A DNA stretch of 8,991 bases from Streptomyces sp. NRRL F-525 (GTDB lineage Bacteria; Actinomycetota; Actinomycetes; Streptomycetales; Streptomycetaceae), in assembly GCF_000716605.1 (NCBI RefSeq), contig NZ_JNXE01000080.1, positions 1 through 8,991 of the forward strand. Reading direction: 5' to 3'. Positions 1 to 4,908 of the stretch are shown in pieces. The position numbers and the translations under genes are program-made. Under the pieces are notes generated by a model. The model did not search any database and was not told the DNA's origin. It saw only the letters and a program-made list of their open reading frames with translations. Numbering within the stretch: the stretch's first letter is position 1; every line of letters starts with the position of its first letter.

Positions 1-163
1 CCAGGTCGAGGGGGGTGATGGTGGCGAGTTTGCGCGCGGCATCGAGGGTCATCTGTCGTCGTACGGCTCGCACGATGTAGTCGTTGAGGGAGGGGGCGCT
101 GGCGGCGGCGTCGCGCAGTTGTTTGTCCATGGCGTCGGGGATCCGCAGGGTGATGGCAGTCAT
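1..163 (-). CDS. Ribbon-helix-helix antitoxin-like protein, 3' end cut by window
   Basis: The minus-strand reading from the ATG at 163 gives 54 residues before the window edge. It opens MTAITLRIPDAMDKQLRDAA and continues with a helix-turn-helix-like stretch containing SLNDYIVRAVRRQM. The short beta strand TAITLRIP followed by two amphipathic helices is the ribbon-helix-helix pattern of CopG/Arc/VapB-type proteins, which bind DNA as dimers and often act as antitoxins. A toxin gene (PIN or ParE type) would be expected further left, outside the window. The frame stays open upstream to position 502, but the start at 163 is preferred because the fold normally begins with this strand. No Shine-Dalgarno sequence precedes it, and a -10-like hexamer sits 8 bases upstream, so a leaderless mRNA is likely. 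Family is inferred from pattern only; the toxin partner is not visible. Confidence 0.65.
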   Translation of the reverse strand, partial: MTAITLRIPDAMDKQLRDAAASAPSLNDYIVRAVRRQMTLDAARKLATITPLDL

Positions 164-170
164 GGTGTCA

Positions 171-176
171 ATTCTA
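171..176 (-). promoter_or_regulatory. Possible -10 element for a leaderless transcript
   Basis: On the minus strand TAGAAT matches the TANNNT -10 pattern and lies 8 bases before the ATG at 163. Transcription would therefore begin at or next to the A of the start codon. No clear -35 hexamer is seen 16-18 bases further upstream. The absence of a purine-rich RBS fits leaderless translation, which is common in actinobacteria. Confidence 0.35.
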
Positions 177-179
177 GTG

Positions 180-870
180 GTAAGAGTGCCATCACCTACA
201 GCCGTGGGCGGTTCGCGGTGGACGACGCTGCGGTACTGGGCCGGGTGGGGGCACGGAGTGGCATTTTTTGCCCTGTTTGATACGTGTGTGCGGCGCGCCT
301 TGCAACAGGCCTGGCCGGGTTGGTCGTAGTCGATTTCCAGTACGCGCAACCTGTCGCCGCGTTCAGCGGAGACTTCCCCCAAGATCGGCTTGATGTCCTT
401 GCCGGACCCACACTGGTCGGCGTAGCGGAGCAGCACTGTTCCGCGGTTGTAGGCCAGATGGGCTCGACAGCGTCCCTTCGCTGCCCGGGGCGGCCAGCGG
501 GATCACGGTGCAGGTCTCTGAGCCGGACTTGAATGGACTTCTTCGACGCATAGTGCGCCAAGGGGTTGTGGCAGGAATGCGCCGACGTCCGGGCGTCGTC
601 GTGCTGTCGGGTGGATCCGCGGTGGCGGGGCGTCGGGCGCGGGCGGCCCCTGGCCCCCCGCGCTGCTGCCTGGCGTTCTCGGCTTGCGATCTCCTCGGAC
701 GGAGACCGCGGCTGTGACGGCGCGGACTGCCCCGGTGCGTGGACGGCTGGCCCGGGTGCCGCCGCAACTTCCCCGCCCACCCAGGTCACGGCCAGCCAGC
801 CGTGTTCCCGGCCCGCCCGGCCAACTCGGCCGGATCGAGCCGGTGCAGGGTCACAACCCTGCGCGACCTG
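180..870 (-). other. Stretch without an intact gene; possible degraded minus-strand coding region
   Basis: No ORF here has a convincing start and length. On the minus strand two pieces have coding-like codon use. One lies at about 440 down to 290, in frame with the antitoxin and free of stops from 502; it contains LLRYADQCGSGKDI and ERGDRLRVLEIDYDQPG with mostly G/C third positions. The other lies near 865-790, where LHRLDPAELAGRAG passes into HGWLAVTWVGG only by changing frame. This looks like an old gene broken by frameshifts, but I recognise no family. Long open frames on either strand elsewhere here are expected from the high GC content. Confidence 0.25.
843..864. repeat. Perfect inverted repeat, hairpin with 4-base loop
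   Basis: GCAGGGT (845-851), loop CACA, ACCCTGC (856-862) form a 7-bp stem. It extends outward by one G.T and one G-C pair. It lies 60 bases before the SapA-like gene and could be an operator or terminator, or part of the degraded coding remnant. No T-tract follows. Confidence 0.4.
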
Positions 871-877
871 CACGTGT

Positions 878-904
878 CTGACCTGTCAGGAGCAAGACAC
901 TCCT
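878..904 (+). repeat. Overlapping inverted repeats in the leader of the SapA-like gene
   Basis: CTGACCTGTCAG (878-889) is a palindrome with 5-bp arms. AGGAG (888-892) pairs with CTCCT (900-904) across the loop CAAGACA. Both lie just before the RBS at 913-920. They could be an operator or an RNA structure affecting translation; there is no direct evidence of function. Confidence 0.3.
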
Positions 905-912
905 AAGACCAT

Positions 913-920
913 AAGGGGGA
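913..920 (+). promoter_or_regulatory. Ribosome binding site of the SapA-like gene
   Basis: The purine run AAGGGGGA ends 3 bases before the ATG at 924. It is complementary to the 3' end of 16S rRNA and fixes this start. Confidence 0.7.
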
Positions 921-923
921 AAT

Positions 924-1373
924 ATGATATTCAATCGTTCTCTTCTCGCCGGTACCGCGTTGGCGGCCCTGGCGGTCGGCGCGACGACCGTTCTGGCCGG
1001 CCCCGCCTCCGCAGCACCGAACACCACCGCGCAGAAGGTCTGCGGAAGCAGCTACAAGACCGTCAACTCCGCGCCCGTCGGCACGCAGGGCACCGTCTAC
1101 CTGACCTACAACGCCTCCAACGGCAAGAACTGCGTCGCGACCATCCGCACCAACCCCGGCGCCGCGCGCGACATGGGCGCCTGGGTCTACGTCCCCGACA
1201 CCGACGAGTACGCCCAGGACGAGGGCGCGTACACCTCGTACGCCGGACCGACCTATGTCCAGGGCAAGGCCCACTGCGTCGACTGGGGCGGCCACATCGA
1301 CAACGTGTACGTCTACGTGACGGGCTCCAACTGCGCCGCGCTGAAGGAGCACCGGGTCACCACGGTCCGTTGA
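924..1373 (+). CDS. sapA: Small secreted protein, spore-associated protein A (SapA) family
   Basis: A 149-residue protein with a classic Sec signal peptide: short basic start (R5), hydrophobic core at residues 7-26, and an ASA cleavage site after residue 30. The mature part of about 119 residues has four cysteines (40, 70, 118, 137), probably two disulfides. It carries the stretch VNSAPVGTQGTVYLTYNASN and the motifs NGKNCVAT, YAGP and HCVDWGGHI. From memory these match the SapA family of Streptomyces, small exported proteins first found associated with spores; their biochemical role is not established. The start is fixed by the RBS at 913-920. The gene stands alone, with inverted repeats before it and a strong hairpin just after, so it is probably monocistronic. 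It appears intact. Family assignment is by motif recall; the symbol is used in that sense. Confidence 0.75.
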   Translation: MIFNRSLLAGTALAALAVGATTVLAGPASAAPNTTAQKVCGSSYKTVNSAPVGTQGTVYLTYNASNGKNCVATIRTNPGAARDMGAWVYVPDTDEYAQDEGAYTSYAGPTYVQGKAHCVDWGGHIDNVYVYVTGSNCAALKEHRVTTVR

Positions 1374-1391
1374 CCCGCGGAGCGCTGCCGC

Positions 1392-1430
1392 GATCCGGTC
1401 CACTCCCGTCGTCCGGGGGTGGGCCGGATC
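1392..1430 (+). terminator. Strong hairpin terminator after the SapA-like gene
   Basis: GATCCGGTCCACTCCC (1392-1407) pairs over all 16 positions with GGGGGTGGGCCGGATC (1415-1430), with two G.U wobbles and a 7-base loop. The stem begins 18 bases after the stop codon. No U-tract follows, which is usual for streptomycete terminators. Confidence 0.7.
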
Positions 1431-1650
1431 CCGTCACAGGCCCTGATGTCCGCCGTCCCCGCGCCGACTTGGGCGGCCCCTGGCCGGAAGCGACGGAACC
1501 GTGCCCGTGACGCGGGTCTCGCGCGCCCGCCGTTCCGCTTCCGCGACTTTGTCCGTGACTGCGCGACGCTCAGCCCGCGCGCCGGAGCCTGACCGCTGCC
1601 CAGGCCACATCACGGGCCGTCCTCATGCGCCAACTCCAGACCGAGCGCGG
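1431..1650. other. Spacer with no recognisable gene
   Basis: High-GC sequence between the SapA-like terminator and the transposase remnant. A plus-strand frame open from 1501 runs into the transposase, but its first 50 or so residues (Arg/Ala/Ser-rich) show no similarity I can identify to an IS30 N-terminus. The missing part of the element therefore ends near 1651. Confidence 0.4.
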
Positions 1651-2007
1651 CCAGCCGAGCACGTCCGCGACGCGCTCGAACACGCCTTCACCGGACTGCC
1701 GGCCGAGTTGACACGCTCGCAGACCTGGGATCAGGGCAGCGGAATGGGACGGCGCGACGAGTTCACGCGCGCCGCCAACATCCCGATCTGCTTCTGCGAG
1801 CCGGCCAGCCCATGGCAGCGCGGCTCGAACGAAAACACCAACGGCCTGCTGCGGCAGTGCTTCCCAAGGGCACCGACCTGTCGATCTGCAGTGCCGAAGA
1901 TCTCGCCTGCGTAGCCGCTGAACTCAACGACCGCCCCCCCCCGCAAGATCCCCGGCCGGCAAACACCCGCCGAGCTCTTCAGTGAGCTCGTCGCAACACT
2001 GGAATGA
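1651..2007 (+). pseudogene. IS30-family transposase, C-terminal remnant with two frameshifts
   Basis: The frame gives LPAELTRSQTWDQG, CFCEPASPWQRGSNENTNG and LLRQ, the hallmark C-terminal half of IS30-type DDE transposases. The Asp of WDQG and the Glu of SNEN are separated by 33 residues, the family's D-x33-E spacing. Full-length members are roughly 350-400 residues; only about 118 remain, without the N-terminal HTH and the first catalytic Asp. One C is missing around 1863-1865, where TTC CCA AGG should read TTC CCC AAG GGC. The next 25 or so codons (KGTDLSICSAEDL, VAAELNDRP) lie in another frame. A 9-C run at 1934-1942 restores the first frame for RKIPGRQTPAELFSELVATL and a TGA at 2005-2007. 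The uncorrected frame stops at 1914. The gene is dead in any case because of the 5' truncation. Confidence 0.85.
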
Positions 2008-2040
2008 TCACGAGTTGCGGCGCTCACCGGAATTCGCCCA
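2008..2040. repeat. Candidate right end of the IS30-type element
   Basis: The bases just after the transposase stop (GAGTTGCGGCGCTCACCGG, then AATTCGCC) resemble, from memory, the terminal inverted repeats of actinobacterial IS30 elements. The matching left end was not found, consistent with loss of the element's 5' part. The gtrA-like gene ends only 2 bases later. Confidence 0.25.
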
Positions 2041-2041
2041 C

Positions 2042-2509
2042 CTACGCCGCCGCGTTGTAGTCGGCACGCGACCGGACTTCGCCGCCGGTTCGGCGCTGCG
2101 GGGCGCCCTCGGCGAACACCGCCAGACGCAGTACGAGGTAGCGGCCGATCCCGACGAGCGCGGTGGCCGACAAGTACACCGTCTGCTGCAGGACGAGTCC
2201 GGCGCCGGGGCGGAGCACGGTCAGCGCGCCGACCGCGGCGGACGTGACAAGCCAGCCGGCAGCGATGGTGGCCGCGCTCTTCAGGTGCCCGGCAAGGCCG
2301 GGCCGTCCGTGGCCGAAGGAGACGCGGGCGTGCAACTCGGTGGCGACCACGGCGGAGGCGACGGTGGTCAGCGCGTTCGCCGCCATCCACGGGATCCACT
2401 GCGAAAGCAGGACCAGGGCCGCCGCGGCCGCCAGAGTGACCGCGCTGCCCAGCCCGGCGAAGCGCCCGAAGACCGCCGCGTGTAGACGGACAAGTCGCAG
2501 GCCGTTCAT
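2042..2509 (-). CDS. GtrA-like small integral membrane protein
   Basis: Reading from the ATG at 2509 gives 155 residues with four predicted membrane helices at about 15-37, 40-58, 76-97 and 104-128, and a polar Arg-rich tail. The stretch VASAVVATELHARVSFG between helices 2 and 3, and YLVLRLAVF at the end of helix 4, fit the GtrA-like family. These four-helix proteins are thought to move lipid-linked sugars or help glycosyltransferases in cell-surface polysaccharide modification. An ATG 48 bases upstream (2557) would add an unlikely MTTTAPPGAADGEG leader; the strong RBS GGAGGGG six bases before 2509 decides the start. No glycosyltransferase neighbour is present, so the substrate cannot be inferred. 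The 3' end abuts the insertion-sequence remnant; the C-terminus could have been altered by that insertion. Confidence 0.65.
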   Translation of the reverse strand: MNGLRLVRLHAAVFGRFAGLGSAVTLAAAAALVLLSQWIPWMAANALTTVASAVVATELHARVSFGHGRPGLAGHLKSAATIAAGWLVTSAAVGALTVLRPGAGLVLQQTVYLSATALVGIGRYLVLRLAVFAEGAPQRRTGGEVRSRADYNAAA

Positions 2510-2515
2510 GGTGAT

Positions 2516-2522
2516 CCCCTCC
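2516..2522 (-). promoter_or_regulatory. Ribosome binding site of the GtrA-like gene
   Basis: The minus strand reads GGAGGGG, then ATCACC, then ATG at 2509. This near-ideal site selects the inner ATG over the one at 2557. Confidence 0.65.
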
Positions 2523-2588
2523 CCGTCCGCTGCCCCTGGCGGGGCCGTCGTCGTCATGCCGCAGAGCGTGACCGACCCTCCATTCAGC

Positions 2589-2610
2589 GCGGTCTCGGTG
2601 CGGTCTCAGG
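2589..2610. promoter_or_regulatory. 11-bp direct repeat, possible regulator site
   Basis: GCGGTCTCGGT is followed immediately by GCGGTCTCAGG: 9 of 11 bases match at a spacing of one helical turn. It lies about 80 bp upstream of the GtrA-like start on the divergent side. Such head-to-tail repeats are typical of response-regulator (OmpR-type) binding, but no regulator gene is present in the window. Confidence 0.3.
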
Positions 2611-2623
2611 GGGATCGGCGGCG

Positions 2624-2788
2624 GTGAAACCGGTGTGGCGGTACGCCGCCCGCCTCGGCCGTGAACGCCTGCTCAACGGGCTGGAGTTGGGCACACACCG
2701 CGAGCCGGCCGTGCCACTGGCTGAAACGAAGCCACCGTCAAACCGCCCCGCTCCGCACCGACGTAGGCAGAGCCAGAGGACGCCGTAG
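2624..2788 (+). CDS. Possible small ORF or gene fragment, 54 aa, unrecognised
   Basis: From a GTG at 2624 the frame reads VKPVWRYAARLGRERLLNGL and on to a TAG at 2786-2788. The first 30 or so codons have mostly G/C third positions; the last 15 residues (Pro/Arg-rich) do not look like a protein end. A weak purine run (GGGGGA) lies about 10 bases upstream. It may be a short real gene or the start of a truncated one. I recognise no family. Confidence 0.25.
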   Translation: MKPVWRYAARLGRERLLNGLELGTHREPAVPLAETKPPSNRPAPHRRRQSQRTP

Positions 2789-2892
2789 GCCAGGTGCGGC
2801 GCGGTCGTAGTCGAGGCCACGCGGTGACGAAACGTCATGTCCCTGCCCGCCAACGAGTGGTTCACGGGCAGTGCCGTCAGGGAGGGGGCCCC

Positions 2893-3265
2893 TTGACGGG
2901 TCCTTCGGGCGGCGGCGCGGCAGGACGGGCGATCGCGGTGGGGGCGGGCCCGCAGAGGACGTACACGGTGCAGCAGCCAGCAGTCGGCCGCAGGGAGTTG
3001 CCACTACCGGTATCTGAAGGGGGAGCCGTTGGAGGATCCCAAGTGCACTCCGAGCGCGGTCTCCCCGGCGGTCACGCAGGCGAATCTGAAGTCGACGATC
3101 TGCCGCACGAACGGCTACACCTCCGGCATCCGTCCCTCCTTGTCCGTCACCGGCAGGGAGAAGAGGAGGAACGCCGCCTCCTACGGCTTAACCGGCCGCA
3201 TGGCGATGCCATCGTCAGGTCCACACGTCCGTCGGATCGGTGCTTGCTGGGTGGTCGAGTTCTGA
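2893..3265 (+). pseudogene. Frameshifted, truncated member of an actinobacterial secreted HNH-like family
   Basis: Two frames join into one protein: GRAIAVGAGPQRTYTVQQ up to about 2976, then QQSAAGSCHYRYLKGEPL, followed by DPKCTPSAVSPAVTQANLKS, TICRTNGYTSGIRP and REKRRNAASYGLTGRM. An extra C at 2977-2978 explains the shift; removing it restores a continuous reading. From memory this matches a family of exported actinobacterial proteins with CTPGAxxPAVTQ and TIC motifs, which continues with EYDHLIxLELGG, an HNH-like motif. That part is absent: after TGRM (about 3208) the sequence changes to an unrelated tail ending at a TGA (3263-3265). The 5' end and any signal peptide are not clear. It carries a TTA codon (in YGLTG). 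The joined frames are clear; the family function is not established to my knowledge. Confidence 0.6.
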
Positions 3266-3270
3266 GAGCG

Positions 3271-3312
3271 GTCGGCACTGTCGGCACTGTCGGCATCGCC
3301 CTCGACAGTGCC
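3271..3312. repeat. 9-bp tandem repeat overlapping a 10-bp hairpin
   Basis: GTCGGCACT occurs twice in tandem (3271-3288), followed by a 7-of-9 copy (3289-3297). GGCACTGTCG (3283-3292) is the exact reverse complement of CGACAGTGCC (3303-3312), with a 10-base loop. It could be a terminator for the pseudogene just upstream or an operator for the lyase gene. Confidence 0.45.
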
Positions 3313-3442
3313 TGCGGCGCGCGTAGTGCCCTGGCGTCCCGGACTGCGTGGGACGCGTGATGGCGCGGCCGCAGGCCGCCAGGAATGTTGGTCTAGACCT
3401 TGACGCCCTCGGTCCTGCGCGACTAACTTCCGGCATCAGCGG

Positions 3443-3473
3443 TTCACAATCGCATTCACTGTTCACGTATAGG
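3443..3473 (+). promoter_or_regulatory. Candidate promoter of the lyase gene
   Basis: TTCACA (3443-3448) and TATAGG (3468-3473) are spaced 19 bp apart in a locally AT-richer stretch, 42 bases before the ATG at 3516. TTCAC occurs three times here (3443, 3455, 3462), which might mark a regulator site. Weak match; prediction only. Confidence 0.3.
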
Positions 3474-3515
3474 AATTCCGTAGCGGCAGTCGCCTCGTGG
3501 AAGGCCGTCCCCCCC

Positions 3516-4775
3516 ATGCGTTCAACAGCCCTCTCCCGGTTCGCTGGCCTGTCCGCCGTGCTTGGCGTTGTGGCGGCCGCAGCCGTCATGGCTCCCGCCT
3601 CGGCCTCCCCGGCACTCGCGCGGGAAGCAGCCACGCGGGCCACAGCCGTTCAGCCCGGCACCGCCAGAGCCGCAGCAGTTGCCGCATCGCCTGCGGTGTT
3701 CGTGCACCCGGGCGTGAACCTTGACTCCGCCCAGCTCGACTTCGTGCGGGCCAAGGTCCAGGCGGGGGCCCAGCCGTGGAAGGCCGCGTACGACAGCATG
3801 ACGGCGAGCGCGTACGCCTCGCTGTCACGCAGCCCCAAACCCCGGGCGACGGTGGAGTGCGGCCCCTCCTCGAATCCCAACAACGGCTGTACCGACGAAC
3901 GCGAGGACGCGATAGCCGCGTACACCGATGCGCTGGCCTGGCACATCAACCGCGACGACCGCTACGCGCAGAAGGCGATCCAGCTCATGGACGCCTGGTC
4001 CGCGACCATCCGTAACCACACCAACGACAACGCCCCGCTGCAGACCGGCTGGGCGGGCTCTTCCTGGCCCAAGGCAGCCGAGATCATCAAGATCGTGCAC
4101 GGCAACTGGCCCAACGCCGGCCGTTTCGCGACGATGCTGCGCACCGTCTATCTCCCGCTGGTCGTCAACGGCTCCAACCGCACCGGCAATTGGGACCTGA
4201 CGATGCTGGAGGCGGCCGTCAGCATTTCTGTGTTCCTTGACGACCACACCGGCTACGACACCGCGATCGGCCATTACCTGCAGCGCGTTCCCGCCTTCGT
4301 CTACCTCTCCTCGGACGGCGCGCTGCCCAAGACCGTGCCCAGCCAGCACCTCACCACTCGCGACCAGATCGTCGGCTTCTGGTTCGGCGCAAGCACCTTC
4401 ACCACCGGCATCACCCAGGAAACCTGCCGCGACTTCACCCACACCGGCTACGGCATCTCCTCGATCTCCCACGTCCTGGAGACCGCCCGCATCCAGGGAC
4501 AGGACCTCTACCCGCAGGTCGGTGAACGGCTACGGCAGGCACTGGGCTTCCAGTCGAAGTACCAACTCGGCGCGGCCGTCCCCTCCACCGTGTGCGGCGG
4601 CACTCTCAAACTCGGACTCGGCCCCGTCACCGAGGTCGGCTTCAACACGCTGAACACCCTCCACGGCGTCGCGATGGCCAACACCCAGACCCTCACCGAG
4701 CGAAACCGCCCGGCCGGCACGAACAACCTCTTCGTGGCCTGGGAAACCCTCACCAACGCCCAGAACCCCAACTGA
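3516..4775 (+). CDS. Secreted alginate-lyase-family protein (PL5-like)
   Basis: A 419-residue protein with a Sec signal peptide (basic R2 and R8, hydrophobic core at residues 9-25, likely cleavage near ASA, residue 30). A low-complexity Ala/Arg/Thr stretch follows to about residue 58, then an alpha-helical toroid-type domain of the alginate lyase family (Pfam Alginate_lyase). Visible family landmarks are NNGCTDERED at 122-131, TGWAGSSWPKAAEI at 177-190, GNWDLTMLEA at 224-233 and QETCRDFTHTGYG at 301-313. R305 and Y312 have the seven-residue spacing recalled for the catalytic Arg and Tyr of alginate lyase A1-III, whereas its Asn-His pair appears here as Asn-Trp (225-226). Such enzymes cut uronic-acid polysaccharides by beta-elimination, leaving an unsaturated uronate. 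The open frame extends upstream to 3348, but this ATG starts the signal peptide; GGAAGG lies 11 bases before it. The next gene encodes the expected partner. The exact polymer cannot be read from sequence. Confidence 0.8.
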   Translation: MRSTALSRFAGLSAVLGVVAAAAVMAPASASPALAREAATRATAVQPGTARAAAVAASPAVFVHPGVNLDSAQLDFVRAKVQAGAQPWKAAYDSMTASAYASLSRSPKPRATVECGPSSNPNNGCTDEREDAIAAYTDALAWHINRDDRYAQKAIQLMDAWSATIRNHTNDNAPLQTGWAGSSWPKAAEIIKIVHGNWPNAGRFATMLRTVYLPLVVNGSNRTGNWDLTMLEAAVSISVFLDDHTGYDTAIGHYLQRVPAFVYLSSDGALPKTVPSQHLTTRDQIVGFWFGASTFTTGITQETCRDFTHTGYGISSISHVLETARIQGQDLYPQVGERLRQALGFQSKYQLGAAVPSTVCGGTLKLGLGPVTEVGFNTLNTLHGVAMANTQTLTERNRPAGTNNLFVAWETLTNAQNPN

Positions 4776-4820
4776 GTACGTGCTGCGCACCGTTGGCGAT
4801 GCGCCGCGTCGGTTCCCGTA

Positions 4821-4848
4821 AGGGGGCTGCCGCGCCGCAGCCAACCCT
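4821..4848 (+). terminator. Hairpin between the lyase and hydrolase genes
   Basis: AGGGGGCTGC (4821-4830) pairs with GCAGCC (4837-4842) and then, past a 2-base AA bulge, with CCCT (4845-4848); the loop is CGCGCC. It lies 45 bases after the lyase stop and is followed by a short pyrimidine stretch. It may terminate the lyase mRNA or attenuate readthrough into the hydrolase gene. Confidence 0.45.
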
Positions 4849-4908
4849 TCACCCCCCCCAACTCCGGGACATCCGCCCGCTCCCCAGACACGAAAGGCCC
4901 TGGCCTCC

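Noticed and set aside
566..1510. 314-residue plus-strand frame covering the SapA-like gene
   Set aside because: It runs out of frame across the convincing SapA-like gene and its terminator; Arg/Pro-rich with no domain.
1501..1650. N-terminal part of the transposase frame as genuine transposase
   Set aside because: The residues show no HTH or first catalytic Asp of IS30 elements; the frame is simply open by chance upstream of the remnant.
3442..3466. Two GTTCAC motifs suggesting a PhoP (PHO box) site
   Set aside because: PHO boxes are 11-bp direct repeats; here the motif starts are 19 bp apart with an intermediate copy at 12 and 7 bp, so the period does not fit.
3825..4472. 215-residue minus-strand frame opposite the lyase
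   Set aside because: Same shadow effect; the plus strand carries clear lyase motifs throughout.
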